From the NCBI RefSeq assembly GCF_000527695.1, contig NZ_ATSX01000001.1:1240001-1304000 (forward strand): a DNA stretch of 64,000 nt, read 5' to 3'. Below the pieces are notes generated by a model. The model did no database searches. It saw only the letters and a program-made list of their open reading frames with translations, and was not told where the DNA came from. How positions within the stretch are numbered: the stretch's first letter is position 1; every line of letters begins with the position of its first letter. The translations under genes and the position numbers were made by a program. Source of the stretch: Commensalibacter papalotli (ex Servin-Garciduenas et al. 2014). GTDB taxonomy: Bacteria; Pseudomonadota; Alphaproteobacteria; Acetobacterales; Acetobacteraceae. Of this stretch, positions 44,514 through 54,290 are shown piece after piece.

Positions 44514-47117
44514 TTATTTCTCGTCAATATCACGTTTCGGTAATAACGCGGGAACTAACCCCAATGTCACAGCTAACGTACATCCTAACGAAATCAACAA
44601 TAGAACTCCCATACTGGCTGTTCCAGGGTGTGCAGAAGCTGCCAGTGCACCAAAAGCTGTTCCAGTTGTCAAAGCAGAAAATAAAACAGCTCTGGCAGTA
44701 GGGGACGCCAATGGCTCTTTTAATTGTTCACGCCAATTCATTACAAAATAAATATTGAAAGATACACCAACACCTAAAAATAACGGTAAAGTAATAATAT
44801 TGGCAAAATTCAAAGGTTGACCAATCACAACAATCACAATGATCGCCATTAACCCTGATAAAATCAAAGGAACCAATACTAAAATCATATCTAACACACG
44901 ACGTAATGCAATAAATAAAATAATTGCCAACGCAATAATAGCCATAATTGCCGCGATGATAAAAGAATGAACAACCGTTTGCGCACTTTCGACGATATCA
45001 ACAACGGTGCCTGCTGCTTTTGGGGCTACAGTGCGAACTTGCTTAACAAAAGCAATAATTTGATCGGTTGTTAGATCAATACCTTTAGGATAAACTTCTA
45101 CTCTTAATCTTCCATCTTTTGTTTTATATTGATCGGCAAGCTCAGCTGGAATATCTTTAGAAGTTGTCAATGTTGGTGTTAAAATCATTTGCAGTCGTTG
45201 CAATTGATAAGGCAAAAATTTTACCAAATTATCATTCATAGCAATTAATTGATCATCTGGCATTGTTTCAATTTTTTTCAAGGCAACTTGCATCCGAAGT
45301 AAAGGACTATCTTTAGGTAGATCGTTTTGAATTGAATCCAACTCTTGAACCATCTTTACAACAGATTGACGCAACTCTTGTGCTGTAGGTTTAGCCTTAG
45401 AGCTTTGTATAGACAATGTAGGTAGTAAAATAGAAGCAGCATCTTGTAGCATCAACATTTTTTGTTGTTGCTTCTCAGGAATAAACGAATCTAGCCAAAC
45501 AACACTTTTAACTGTAGGAAGTTTTTTAAGCTTTTCAGCCATTTCTTTGGCTTCCTCAGGGGTATTGACAATAATATCTGCGGTATAAGGCGATGTATTA
45601 GGATCACCCATCATCTTTTTCAAAGCCATCATTCCTTCGGAACGAGGATCTTTGGTATGAAAAGGATCTGCATCAAAAACAACTTTTTGATCAACTAATA
45701 AGAAAATACCAATTGCTCCCAAAATGGCATATACGGTAATAATTCCAAAACGATATTGACGTATTTTTTTATCTAGAGGCTTCAACCATGGGAAACCAGC
45801 ATCTTTTTGTACAACACTCGGACGTAACACTGAGAGTAACGCAGGTAAGAAAGTAACCGTGCAAACAAACGCAATGAACATCCCAATACCAGCAATCAAG
45901 CCTAGCTGCTTCACACCAATAAAGTTCGTTGGCGTAAATGCTAGGAAACCTGCCGCTGCTGCAACCGCTGCGGTAAAAATTTGATGTCCAGCCTCGTATC
46001 CTGTATGTGACAAAGCGTGGGTTAAACCATCTTTTTCATTCTTACTAATACGATCCTGCCCCCTAAAACGAACGCAAAATTGTATTCCAAAGTCAACAGC
46101 AATACTTACAAATAAGATAGCAAATGAAATTGAAATAAGATTTAACGTTCCCACCGCTATAGAGGCAAACCCCGTTGTCAGATCAAGACCAATAAACAAT
46201 AACAGCAAAATTGGAATAATTAATCGCCAAGTGCGAACAGCCATAAACAGCCATCCTGCAACCAAAACAAAAGATACAAATAATCCAATAATCATCCCAT
46301 GTAAAACGGTCGAGAACTCTTCATCATTAATCTGAGCATCTCCAGTCATGTAGACTTTGACAGCACCACTTTTAACATAAGGTAAATTATTCATTGCATT
46401 GCGCAAGATTTCAGAAGAAACCCCTGAAGGCCTAATTGAATTTAAATCCAATTTAGGTTTCGCAACAACCAATTGATATTTACCACCCAACTCTGACAAT
46501 TTTCCTGAAAGACTTCTTTCCCAAGAAAACGGCTGGATACGGCCTGAGGCGTTTTCTGTTATAACATCTGCAAATCCATTTAACGCATCATTATATTGCG
46601 CCAGATCTATTTGTTTTTCTTTTACCCCTATGGTTACCATTCCCAGAGTATCAAATAATCCACGAGCAGACGGATCTGCGGAAAGGCTGCTTAAAAATGG
46701 TTGTGCTTGAATAATATTATTCAAAGTTGTTTCAAGCAATTTAGGAGGTAAAAATAACAGCCCATTTCGAACTAAAAACGGATCATTTTGTAAAGACTCT
46801 ACGAAATCAAAATGTTTTTTATCATCTTTTAATTGTTTGACCAGCGCTTGTGCGCTTAACTCACCCTCTTCTGGTATTTTAGATTCAATTAATGCCACCA
46901 ATAAATTTTCTCGTTGGGGAAAATCTTTACTCATCTGATCAGAACGTTTTTTCCAATCCATACTGGCAGAAAACATCTTGGTTGTATCGGTAGTAATCTC
47001 TAGGTTTTTATATGCTACCAAGGCAGAGGTTATTGCAATTACAATATAAAACAAGATAACAAACCAAGCATGGCGAGAACAAAAAGCCACCACACGCCCA
47101 ATAAATGTGGACATCAT
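44514..47117 (-). CDS. hpnN: RND transporter, HpnN-type (hopanoid-associated MMPL)
   Basis: An 867-residue RND/MMPL protein with 12 predicted helices in two halves, each with a large periplasmic loop. Typical parts: FVSIAVDFGIQFCVRFR in the first sterol-sensing-like block, and LPLFLGVGVSFNIYFVMNW in the second. The N-terminus (VAFCSRHAWFVILFYIVI) and size match HpnN, which moves hopanoids to the outer membrane. Hopanoids are abundant in acetic acid bacteria. A TTG at 47123 is in frame, but the paired ATGs at 47117/47114 follow AAAGGGG at a suitable distance. No other hpn gene is in the window. Confidence 0.82.
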   Translation of the reverse strand: MMSTFIGRVVAFCSRHAWFVILFYIVIAITSALVAYKNLEITTDTTKMFSASMDWKKRSDQMSKDFPQRENLLVALIESKIPEEGELSAQALVKQLKDDKKHFDFVESLQNDPFLVRNGLLFLPPKLLETTLNNIIQAQPFLSSLSADPSARGLFDTLGMVTIGVKEKQIDLAQYNDALNGFADVITENASGRIQPFSWERSLSGKLSELGGKYQLVVAKPKLDLNSIRPSGVSSEILRNAMNNLPYVKSGAVKVYMTGDAQINDEEFSTVLHGMIIGLFVSFVLVAGWLFMAVRTWRLIIPILLLLFIGLDLTTGFASIAVGTLNLISISFAILFVSIAVDFGIQFCVRFRGQDRISKNEKDGLTHALSHTGYEAGHQIFTAAVAAAAGFLAFTPTNFIGVKQLGLIAGIGMFIAFVCTVTFLPALLSVLRPSVVQKDAGFPWLKPLDKKIRQYRFGIITVYAILGAIGIFLLVDQKVVFDADPFHTKDPRSEGMMALKKMMGDPNTSPYTADIIVNTPEEAKEMAEKLKKLPTVKSVVWLDSFIPEKQQQKMLMLQDAASILLPTLSIQSSKAKPTAQELRQSVVKMVQELDSIQNDLPKDSPLLRMQVALKKIETMPDDQLIAMNDNLVKFLPYQLQRLQMILTPTLTTSKDIPAELADQYKTKDGRLRVEVYPKGIDLTTDQIIAFVKQVRTVAPKAAGTVVDIVESAQTVVHSFIIAAIMAIIALAIILFIALRRVLDMILVLVPLILSGLMAIIVIVVIGQPLNFANIITLPLFLGVGVSFNIYFVMNWREQLKEPLASPTARAVLFSALTTGTAFGALAASAHPGTASMGVLLLISLGCTLAVTLGLVPALLPKRDIDEK

Positions 47118-47406
47118 TGGCAAAAAACCCCTTTAACCTCAATATCGATATAAAATTAATAAGCAGAAATAACCGCACAAGTTAGATATATAAAAAAACA
47201 AAAATATCCTTGTCTTATTAAATAGAAATAAAAAGAAAATAAAACAACCTTTATATCTACTCAAACACAAAAAGAACCCATTTAAAATAGAATACATAAT
47301 TGATAATGATATTATTTCATAAAAATATTGAATTTGCTTTGGCTAATCAATCTCTAATATCTTTATTATACTACCCCAATTATTCCTTTAACTGTAAAGA
47401 ACAATT

Positions 47407-48168
47407 ATGCAAACGTATTTTAAAAATAAAGTTGCCTTAATCACAGGTGGGGCTCAAGGAATAGGGTTTGATACCGCCAAAGCTTTTGCAGATCAAGGTG
47501 CAAATGTCATTATTGCGGATTATAATGAAAAACAAGCCCAGATAGCTGCCCAAGAAATTAATAAACAGGGTAACACAGCTATTGCGATCACTTGTGACGT
47601 AAGTAAAGAAGATCATGTCAAAGCAACTATCACACAAATTATTGATCAATTTGGACAATTAGACATAGCCTTTAACAATGCTGGAGTTCAAAGCCCTGTA
47701 ACAAATATTGCCGATTTAACTTCGGAAGAATATGACCGCACCCTTAATATCAACCTGAAAGGTGTCTGGTTATGTATGAAATATGAACTCTTACAGATGC
47801 GAAAACAAGGTAGTGGTGTGATTGTAAATTGCTCTTCTTTGGGAGGACTAGTTGGGGGTGTTGGACGCGCCGCCTATCATGCAACAAAACATGGGGTGCT
47901 GGGCCTAACCAAAAGTGCTGCGCTGGAATATGCCATCCAAAACATTCGTATTAATGCCATTTGCCCTGGTACTATTGATACCCCTATGGTTGAAAAAATG
48001 TTCGAAACTGGAGATTTATCCCGTGAAGATCTAGCACGCGTACAACCCATCGGGCGATTAGGCAAAGGATCAGAAATTGCAGATGCTGTTTTATGGCTAT
48101 GTAGTCCTGCATCCAGCTTTGTTATTGGTCAATCCATCTCTGTTGATGGTGGTTATATTATTCAGTAA
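47407..48168 (+). CDS. Short-chain dehydrogenase/reductase
   Basis: A 253-residue classical SDR. TGGAQGIG (about 13-20) binds NAD(P), D in ADYNEKQA suggests NAD preference, FNNAGVQ and the catalytic S-x13-YHATK set follow, and ICPGTIDTPM is the usual C-terminal strand. The C-terminus (ISVDGGYIIQ) is typical of the 2,5-diketo/glucose dehydrogenase group. Its substrate is unknown. It precedes the CMD-like gene by 46 bp, and the pair may form a unit. Confidence 0.9.
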   Translation: MQTYFKNKVALITGGAQGIGFDTAKAFADQGANVIIADYNEKQAQIAAQEINKQGNTAIAITCDVSKEDHVKATITQIIDQFGQLDIAFNNAGVQSPVTNIADLTSEEYDRTLNINLKGVWLCMKYELLQMRKQGSGVIVNCSSLGGLVGGVGRAAYHATKHGVLGLTKSAALEYAIQNIRINAICPGTIDTPMVEKMFETGDLSREDLARVQPIGRLGKGSEIADAVLWLCSPASSFVIGQSISVDGGYIIQ

Positions 48169-48214
48169 TGATGAAATTATTTATTTTTATAGTCAAATTA
48201 TATAAGGAGAACCC

Positions 48215-48832
48215 ATGACATATCTCAACACTAAACAACAAGCCATGATACCTATTGCTGCTTTTACAGCGAATGGTAAACTTGACCATCTTTCTTTAGC
48301 AATTATTAATGGTTTAGAAAATGGGCTGAGCATCAATGAAATTAAAGAAATTCAAATACAACTTTACACTTATGTTGGCTTTCCCCGCGCCATTAATGGT
48401 ATTTCTACATTAATGGCTGTTGTTAACGAGCGTAAGTCTAGCAATATTCATGATGAAGTCGGTAAAGAAGCCACTCCGATTGCAGAAAATATCGATATCC
48501 TTGCTATAGGAACTGAAGTTCAGACACAACTGGCTGGGAAAGTAGTCGAAGGGCCCTTATTTGACTTTGCTCCAACGTTAAATCAATTTTTACGTGCCCA
48601 TTTATTTGGTGATATTTTTATACGCGATGTTCTTAACCATCAAGACAGAGAAATTGCTACGATTGCAGCCTTGGCAACCATACAAGGTGCCGACGCACAG
48701 TTAAAAGCGCATTATGGAATTGCATTGAATACAGGATTAACACAAATACAATTACAAGAAATCACTCAAATTATAACTTCTAAAGTCAATGAAGATACAG
48801 GCAACTATGCTAAAAGGATTCTAAAACAGTAA
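48215..48832 (+). CDS. Carboxymuconolactone decarboxylase-like protein
   Basis: A 205-residue all-helical protein with two CMD-like halves: LSLAIINGLENGLSINEIKE, then QLYTYVGFPRAINGI in the first, and DREIATIAALATIQGADAQL then HYGIALNTGLTQIQL in the second. The redox CxxC of AhpD-type members is absent, so peroxidase activity is unlikely. A strong ribosome site (AAGGAGA, 5 nt spacing) precedes the ATG. Often paired with SDR or aldehyde-related genes; precise role unknown. Confidence 0.8.
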   Translation: MTYLNTKQQAMIPIAAFTANGKLDHLSLAIINGLENGLSINEIKEIQIQLYTYVGFPRAINGISTLMAVVNERKSSNIHDEVGKEATPIAENIDILAIGTEVQTQLAGKVVEGPLFDFAPTLNQFLRAHLFGDIFIRDVLNHQDREIATIAALATIQGADAQLKAHYGIALNTGLTQIQLQEITQIITSKVNEDTGNYAKRILKQ

Positions 48833-48849
48833 AATTTTTACCATAAACA

Positions 48850-48888
48850 AAAAAAACGGCCAAGCTCATTAAAGGCCTGACCGTTTTT
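48850..48888. terminator. Bidirectional terminator between the CMD-like gene and ribH
   Basis: AAAACGG-c-CA (near 48853-48862) pairs with TG-a-CCGTTTT (near 48878-48887) with a single C/A mismatch, with A and T runs at both sides. It serves the convergent ends at 48832 (+) and 48906 (-). Confidence 0.7.
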
Positions 48889-48905
48889 AAATAGACTGTT
48901 ATATT

Positions 48906-49385
48906 TTAGATTTTTTGAAGTAATACCAAGCTTTCAACACAAGCGGCAACGGCTTCACGACCTTTGTTTTCTTCATTGTCTTCAGAACGATCTTGCGCCT
49001 GTTCTGAAGTATAAGTTGTCAAAATACCAAAGGTTATCGGTGTTTCAGTCGCTAGGGATGCTTGCATAATACCAATCGTTGCGCCAAGACTGATAAACTC
49101 GAAATGAGCCGTATCCCCTTTAATCACACAACCTAAACAAACAACACCATCATACTTCCCACTTTTCGCCAATTTTTGTGCAATTAATGGTAACTCAAAA
49201 GCACCAGGTGCATAAAATAGATCTTCTTCTGCGTTAAAAGGGATTTGATGTTCTGCTAACCATTCCTGAGAACCTTTAGCAAGACCACCCGTAACTCTTT
49301 TATTAAAACGACTGACCACAATAGCAATACGTGGCATTGTTTTAAATTCAAAATTCGTCAAAGACTGTGGTGCTTGTTTAATCAT
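48906..49385 (-). CDS. ribH: 6,7-dimethyl-8-ribityllumazine synthase
   Basis: A 159-residue enzyme for the penultimate step of riboflavin synthesis. VVSRFNKRVTGGL binds the substrate, PGAFELPLIAQKLA and VCLGCVIKGDTAHFEFI hold the phosphate and catalytic His, and FGILTTYTSEQA is the conserved C-terminal strand. Last gene of the FMN-controlled rib operon, 27 bp after ribBA. Confidence 0.95.
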   Translation of the reverse strand: MIKQAPQSLTNFEFKTMPRIAIVVSRFNKRVTGGLAKGSQEWLAEHQIPFNAEEDLFYAPGAFELPLIAQKLAKSGKYDGVVCLGCVIKGDTAHFEFISLGATIGIMQASLATETPITFGILTTYTSEQAQDRSEDNEENKGREAVAACVESLVLLQKI

Positions 49386-49412
49386 TTCAAAAGACTTTCG
49401 ATATAATAAGAA

Positions 49413-50687
49413 TTATTGATCAATTTTTTTAGAGGTCAAAGCATGTCCCATACGATCTCTTTTGGTTTTTAAATAAGATACATTATGAGGATTAGCTTCA
49501 ATTTCAATCGCAACACGATTTCTTACAGAAAAACCTTGCTTCTCAAGCATTTCGACTTTGTCCATATTATTCGTAAGCAAATCAAGCCCTTTAATGCCTA
49601 ACTTCTCTAAGATCGCTCCAGCAACTTTCCAATCACGCATATCCGCGGCAAATCCCAAGCGATGATTAGCTTCTACTGTATCTAGACCTTGGTCTTGCAA
49701 AGCATAAGCTGAAATCTTATTAAATAAGCCAATCCCACGCCCTTCATGTCCACGTAAATATATTACAACACCTTTGTCAGACTCACCAATCATCTTCATA
49801 GCCTTGTGCAACTGAGGACCACAATCACAACGCAAAGAACCTAATACATCCCCAGTCAAACATTCTGAATGCAACCGAACCAAGGGTATTTTAGCATCAT
49901 CAGAGGAAAAATCCCCTTTCATAATGGCCAAATGTTCATTCCCTTTCAAGTCAACGAAAGACTGAACCGTAAAATCTTCCCCACCGTAATAATTCGGTAA
50001 ATTAGCAACCTCTCCTGCCCTTACAAGTGCAATTAAAGGATCAACGGGTACCGCATCATATTGTTTACGCCATTCAATAATAGCAGATACGCTCACCAAA
50101 GGAATTTGGTGCAGTTCAGCAAATTCCTTTAAATCTGCCATTCTAGCCATTGTGCCGTCTTCATTTAACACTTCACAAATAGCAGCAACAGGTTTTAACC
50201 CTGCCATTTTAATTAAATCAATTGAGCCTTCTGTATGACCATCTCTCGCTAAAACCCCATTTGGATCAGCAACCAAAGGAAACATATGACCTGGACGAAC
50301 AATATCGTTGGCTGTGACATCATCCTTCATCACGACTTCAAAAGTTTTCGCGCGATCATCAGCAGAAACACCTGTGGTAATTCCCTCTTTAGCTTCAATA
50401 GAAATCGTAAAAGCTGTTTCATGAGGTGACGTATTATGCTGTGCCATTTGATATAAATTAAGCTGTTGAGCTTTTTCAGCCAACATCGGCATGCACAAAA
50501 TCCCTCGAGCGTGGGTAATCATGAAATTAATGATTTCAGGGGTTACAAACTCACCCGCAGCAACCAAATCACCTTCATTTTCACGACCTTCATCATCAAC
50601 CATCAATACCATTTTACCTGCACGTAAGGTATCAACAGCAATTTTAAGCTCAGGACTTAACGTCTTGATCATTTCTGGACTAAACAT
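49413..50687 (-). CDS. ribBA: Bifunctional DHBP synthase / GTP cyclohydrolase II
   Basis: A 424-residue fusion. RibB domain (about 1-205): [35 protein letters not shown] and GHTEGSIDL with the metal-binding Glu/His. RibA domain (about 210-400): [20 protein letters not shown] with the zinc cysteines, [12 protein letters not shown], and [11 protein letters not shown] in place of the more usual LtNNPxK, a mild change. It makes both riboflavin precursors. It overlaps ribE by 19 bp. Confidence 0.95.
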   Translation of the reverse strand: MFSPEMIKTLSPELKIAVDTLRAGKMVLMVDDEGRENEGDLVAAGEFVTPEIINFMITHARGILCMPMLAEKAQQLNLYQMAQHNTSPHETAFTISIEAKEGITTGVSADDRAKTFEVVMKDDVTANDIVRPGHMFPLVADPNGVLARDGHTEGSIDLIKMAGLKPVAAICEVLNEDGTMARMADLKEFAELHQIPLVSVSAIIEWRKQYDAVPVDPLIALVRAGEVANLPNYYGGEDFTVQSFVDLKGNEHLAIMKGDFSSDDAKIPLVRLHSECLTGDVLGSLRCDCGPQLHKAMKMIGESDKGVVIYLRGHEGRGIGLFNKISAYALQDQGLDTVEANHRLGFAADMRDWKVAGAILEKLGIKGLDLLTNNMDKVEMLEKQGFSVRNRVAIEIEANPHNVSYLKTKRDRMGHALTSKKIDQ

Positions 50688-51289
50688 AAATTCTCCACAT
50701 ACTTTGCAATAATATCTACTTCCACATTCACCATATCGCTAGGGAATAAATGCCCCAACGTCGTATGTTCCCAAGTATGGGGAATAATCATGATATGAAT
50801 AATAAACTCATCTGAACCAGCTCTATCTGCACCAATTTCACCAACACCATTTAGGGTCAAGCTAGTACCATCAATCGCAATGGAGCCTTTTTCCACAACA
50901 TATTTTCTTAAGGATGCAGGAAATGCAAAGAATACTTTATATGCATCCCCACTTTGTTCTGCTTTGATGAATCTAGCAGTCGCATCTACATGCCCTTGGA
51001 CAATATGACCCGATAAACGCGTTGAAGGAGTTACCGCACGTTCTAGGTTAACACGCTTACTTTTTTGTAACTTTTTCAAATTGGTTCGGTTTAACGTTTC
51101 AGAGCTAATAAAAAATGTCGCACGCCCTTTATCATCATATTTAATAACCGTCAAACAAACACCATTCACAGCAACGCTTTCACCCATGGAAAGATCTGTA
51201 ATACCCGTATCAACCTCAACGACTATAGCCTCAGGTTCATGCGTTACACTGTGAATCGTTCCCAATGATTCTATGATACCAGAGAACAT
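50669..51289 (-). CDS. ribE: Riboflavin synthase, alpha subunit
   Basis: A 206-residue protein with the two lumazine-binding barrels. [12 protein letters not shown] and VNGVCLTVI mark the first, [14 protein letters not shown] the linker, and [13 protein letters not shown] the second. It dismutates two dimethyl-ribityllumazines to riboflavin. Translationally coupled by overlaps at both ends (ribD, ribBA). Full length for the family. Confidence 0.95.
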   Translation of the reverse strand: MFSGIIESLGTIHSVTHEPEAIVVEVDTGITDLSMGESVAVNGVCLTVIKYDDKGRATFFISSETLNRTNLKKLQKSKRVNLERAVTPSTRLSGHIVQGHVDATARFIKAEQSGDAYKVFFAFPASLRKYVVEKGSIAIDGTSLTLNGVGEIGADRAGSDEFIIHIMIIPHTWEHTTLGHLFPSDMVNVEVDIIAKYVENLCLVQK

Positions 51290-52362
51290 AACTCTTCCTT
51301 TTCAAAATGAAACTGAACATCGGATAAAAGCTGACGTGTTGGGAAAGCCGTATGCTTGGAAATAATATTCACATCATCTTCACCTTGTGTTTGCTGGCGA
51401 ATAGTCAACCATTCATCCCATAATTGCCGTTGACGAAATTCTTGTAATAATAAGGGGCCAGCCTCTACCATTGCCCACATGACTTTATGTGCATATAGAA
51501 GCTCTGGCAATCTTTCCAAATCATTACAAAGCAGCAAAGAAAAACCATTTGCTTTGGCTTGCTCTATATATTGTTCAGACAAAGCATCTTCTAATTTTTC
51601 TTTGGCTTGGCTGCAAATTACCAATAAACGGGTTTTTTCTGGATGGTCAGGCACATGGCGAACGGTAAAAGATGGAATATCCATTTTAATCGTATTCACC
51701 CCTGTAATAATTGCTTCTGTCCCTCGACGCAGTTGATGTGCCAAAGTTAAAGATCTAGAAGAAGTAAAGGTTTTTTGACCTTTGGGTGGCACCATAGAGC
51801 CTGAAACGTTCAAAGCTTGTTTAACAGTAATCCAAGCTTTGTGTTCAAGCATAAATTTAGTAAATGGTGCCAACAAATCTACACATTGTTGATGCCAATA
51901 TTGCGCCATTATTGAAAGGATATCTTCAAGTAAAAAGACCTCTTTACCTCCTTCTTGTAACCTTACGTGACCTGCTCCACAAACATATGGGTTAGGATCT
52001 TTTACCCCAATCCATATTCTTTTAGCAGGGCTTTGCAATAATGCTTCAGAACAAGGAGGTGTTCGCCCAGTATGGTTACATGGCTCCAAAGTTACAATAA
52101 CATCAGAAATCCTATCCCACACTCCAAGATCTTTACATTGCTGCAAGGCCAAAGCCTCTGCATGGAGTGTGCCTGCTTGATGATGAGCTGCAACCGTTAA
52201 GAGATTCCCTTGTTCATCCAAAATAGCACAGCCTACGGGGGGATTGGGCGCAGTACGCCCTACATATTGCAAGGCTTCATTAATTGCACATTGAAACCCA
52301 TTTACAATTTTTTCAGAAAATTCAACTTTATTGAATAAAGTTGAATGAATGCGTGCTTGCAT
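51271..52362 (-). CDS. ribD: Bifunctional riboflavin deaminase/reductase
   Basis: Deaminase domain (zinc motif HAEALAL and LEPCNHTGRTPPC) followed by the reductase domain (TVKQALNVSGSM, ITGVNTIKMD). About 363 residues from 52362. The upstream ATG at 52446 lies directly against the FMN riboswitch and cannot be served by a ribosome site there; ATG 52362 is preceded by AAAGGA (long spacing) and gives the normal N-terminus. Riboswitch control sets its expression. First gene of the rib operon. Confidence 0.92.
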   Translation of the reverse strand: MQARIHSTLFNKVEFSEKIVNGFQCAINEALQYVGRTAPNPPVGCAILDEQGNLLTVAAHHQAGTLHAEALALQQCKDLGVWDRISDVIVTLEPCNHTGRTPPCSEALLQSPAKRIWIGVKDPNPYVCGAGHVRLQEGGKEVFLLEDILSIMAQYWHQQCVDLLAPFTKFMLEHKAWITVKQALNVSGSMVPPKGQKTFTSSRSLTLAHQLRRGTEAIITGVNTIKMDIPSFTVRHVPDHPEKTRLLVICSQAKEKLEDALSEQYIEQAKANGFSLLLCNDLERLPELLYAHKVMWAMVEAGPLLLQEFRQRQLWDEWLTIRQQTQGEDDVNIISKHTAFPTRQLLSDVQFHFEKEELCSLVS

Positions 52363-52446
52363 TTTAAAATCAGTCCTTTGCTCTGGACGCACGCGGGCAC
52401 ATATGCCAAAACTTGTCGCATATTTTACTATGAACAGCCTCAGCAT

Positions 52447-52597
52447 CGTTCTTTCTCATCCGGACTATGACCGTCGGCTTCGGAATTACACCGAAATCTG
52501 CTTGACCTTATGTTATTTCTAACATAAGCGCTCACGGGCTTAGAAATATTGCTATTTCATCACCGCCGGTGAGGAGTTTCACCTCGCCCCAAGAACG
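52447..52597 (-). promoter_or_regulatory. FMN riboswitch (RFN element)
   Basis: Read on the - strand it has the full RFN set: closing stem CGTTCTT / AAGAACG, GGGGCGAGGTGAAACTCCTC, ACCGGCGGTGATG, AGCCCGTGAGCG, GGTGTAATTCCGAAGCCGAC, and GGTCATAGTCCGGATGAGA. An 84-nt spacer to the ribD ATG contains a hairpin (ATATGC / GCATAT), which may be part of the expression platform. FMN binding should switch off ribD-ribE-ribBA-ribH. Confidence 0.96.
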
Positions 52598-52611
52598 TCG
52601 TATTAATTTAT

Positions 52612-52642
52612 ATAATTAAGAGTCGTCATGACTCTTAATTAT
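52612..52642. promoter_or_regulatory. 13-bp perfect inverted repeat upstream of the FMN riboswitch
   Basis: Arms ATAATTAAGAGTC (52612-52624) and GACTCTTAATTAT (52630-52642) with a 5-bp centre GTCAT. It lies 15 bp before the aptamer on the rib side. No T run follows on either strand, so it is more like an operator or transcript-start hairpin than a terminator. Confidence 0.6.
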
Positions 52643-52832
52643 TAATCTAGGTTTATTTAGCCAAATGATCAATACTTATAGCTATAATTTGATTAAAAAC
52701 GATCAAAAAAAATCGCTTCCCTCTCAATTTTACACTAAACTATAAAAAAAATTACTTTTTTATCATTTTTTACTTGTGTTCGAACATAAAATATTGCATA
52801 GAACAATCCAACAAGCGTTATAACGCTGAAAT

Positions 52833-52907
52833 GCCGGATTAGCACAGTGGTAGTGCAGCGGTTTTGTAAACCGAAGGTCGGGAGTTCAAATCTCTCATCC
52901 GGCACCA
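52833..52907 (+). tRNA. tRNA-Thr (TGT anticodon)
   Basis: A 75-nt gene with encoded CCA. Acceptor stem GCCGGAT / ATCCGGC is perfect. The anticodon arm reads GCGGT-TTTGTAA-ACCGA, giving anticodon TGT. The T arm is GGGAG-TTCAAAT-CTCTC. D arm GCACAGTGGTAGTGC lacks some usual G's but closes. The G:A at the base of the anticodon stem is slightly irregular. It faces the phage-like block, whose late genes begin 137 bp after its 3' end. Confidence 0.95.
52885..52907 (+). other. Candidate phage attachment half-site in the tRNA-Thr 3' end
   Basis: The 3' third of tRNA genes is a usual target of tyrosine integrases, and phage-type genes start immediately after this tRNA. A second copy of this segment should mark the far end of the element, which is outside the window. 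Position given is only the T-arm to CCA region; the exact core cannot be set from one copy. Confidence 0.4.
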
Positions 52908-53043
52908 TATATCCTTCCCACAACCTATATGATTATAATATCTTCAGGCTGAAGCAAATAATATACTTTAATTCTGCATAAAAAAAATATCCGAAAAAGA
53001 GTGACTTTTAAAACTATTATTAAGCTTAAGTTGAAATCAATAA

Positions 53044-54195
53044 TCAATCTGGAATATAAGTAAAATTTCTTTGGCTCTCAACATTCGCATATGTTCCCGG
53101 TGAAGTCTCAGGAAATCCTACAGGAAGTATTGCTTGAACAATACAATCTCCATCCTCGACATGAATAGGTAAATTTTTATTTCCAGAAGCACTACCAACA
53201 ACACTATTACGACCACTCCCAACAAGGGTAAAGTCAGAAATAATCGTAGATGCTGGCCATAACACTGGTGATGGATTAGGTGCAGCGCCTAATCCAGCAG
53301 GACCTTGAGTTTGGAATTTTTGATCTGTTCTCTGTCCGACAGTATCTTTTTTGAAACCAGCGTAACAACTGTTATGTTTTAAAACAGCTGTTACATACCT
53401 TACAGACCATCTTTCTTTAGAAGTAAGGGCACCAACTGATACGGAAGCATTCCCACCAACGGCGGTAATTATTCCTGGTCTAACCACTCCATTACCTCGT
53501 CCTGGGCCGCTAACAACAGGATAAACAACGTTTGCATTATATCTTGTTTTTGTATAAGTATCAAGATCAATAGTAAATTCACCATCCAGTGCAGGACGAA
53601 TTGGCAGAAGTGAATATTGAAGTTGTAAGTCTGCTTTCATAGTATAGGGTTTATTTTGAAAGTCAGTACCATCAAAATTAACCGTAACATATCCGCCTCT
53701 TTCAGTATCCAGCACAGTGTCATACTGGTTAGTGTAATCAAAATTATATACTTGTTTACCTGCTTCAGTTTGTTTAACAATACCACTAGCAAGTCCAAAA
53801 TGATTACCACTGCCATATGCACTATCTAAACTATAAATTATACCCCCGTCAGAAGGGCATTTTCCTTGGTTGGGGCATTTACTTATATCCTTAATAAAAT
53901 CTACACCAAACAAAGTTTCTGAATATGTGATCTCTTTACCATCAGCATTGAGATTTGCTTGTGTCTCTGTTGAAAATTGCCCTTTAACACCCTTTAATAC
54001 TGGAGTTCCAGGCAAATCGTCAGGAAACTTAAAAAGATAAACATTTTTAGCTGTAAAATCTTTTGTTGATTTCGTTAGTGCTGCCTTGATGTCTAATGTG
54101 CGATAATGATCTGGAAAATCAATCGCCTTTGAAGCTTTAGAGCCTAAAAAAATAGAAAAAGCGCATAGTGCGCTTGTATATAGTAATTTATTCAT
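53044..54195 (-). CDS. Secreted protein of unknown family, copy A
   Basis: A 383-residue protein with a signal peptide (LLYTSALCAFSIFLGSKASKA). It is a clear paralogue of the next gene (54291): both have FPNDLPG-type and GVKGQFST motifs near the N-terminus, FDGTDF...PYTMK..LQL in the middle, and WP..TIISDFT...LPIHVE.GDC near the end. It has several Cys pairs (CPNQGKC; C in NSCYAGFKK and EDGDC). No catalytic motif and no family recognised. Being at the distal end of the phage late block, it may be a moron (cargo) gene. A hairpin (54217-54230) and RBS AAGGA precede the start. Confidence 0.7.
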   Translation of the reverse strand: MNKLLYTSALCAFSIFLGSKASKAIDFPDHYRTLDIKAALTKSTKDFTAKNVYLFKFPDDLPGTPVLKGVKGQFSTETQANLNADGKEITYSETLFGVDFIKDISKCPNQGKCPSDGGIIYSLDSAYGSGNHFGLASGIVKQTEAGKQVYNFDYTNQYDTVLDTERGGYVTVNFDGTDFQNKPYTMKADLQLQYSLLPIRPALDGEFTIDLDTYTKTRYNANVVYPVVSGPGRGNGVVRPGIITAVGGNASVSVGALTSKERWSVRYVTAVLKHNSCYAGFKKDTVGQRTDQKFQTQGPAGLGAAPNPSPVLWPASTIISDFTLVGSGRNSVVGSASGNKNLPIHVEDGDCIVQAILPVGFPETSPGTYANVESQRNFTYIPD

Positions 54196-54216
54196 AATTT
54201 TATCCTTAAAAAAATA

Positions 54217-54230
54217 GCGTTTAATAACGC
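54217..54230 (-). terminator. Small hairpin with T tail before copy A
   Basis: GCGTT and AACGC arms with a 4-nt loop; on the - strand followed by TATTTTTTT. It comes second in a tandem pair with the stronger hairpin at 54237-54265. Confidence 0.5.
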
Positions 54231-54236
54231 ATTATA

Positions 54237-54265
54237 AAAAAAAACCACCCCGAATGGAGTGGCTT
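54237..54265 (-). terminator. Intrinsic terminator after secreted copy B
   Basis: On the - strand CCACTCC, loop ATTC, GGGGTGG (one G:T pair) and then nine T. It starts about 26 bp after the stop codon of the copy B gene and lies between the two paralogous genes. Confidence 0.8.
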
Positions 54266-54290
54266 AAAAAAAGTAGTAATTACAATTTAT

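Noticed and set aside
48215-48832. AhpD-type peroxidase function for the CMD-like protein
   Set aside because: The protein has no CxxC motif.
52363-52446. Longer start for ribD at 52446
   Set aside because: It abuts the closing stem of the FMN riboswitch with no room for a ribosome site and adds residues not seen in RibD.
52735-52923. Open frame on the - strand over the tRNA-Thr (beginning near MVPDERFELPTFG)
   Set aside because: It is the antisense translation of a tRNA, a well-known false protein. The tRNA call explains the sequence.
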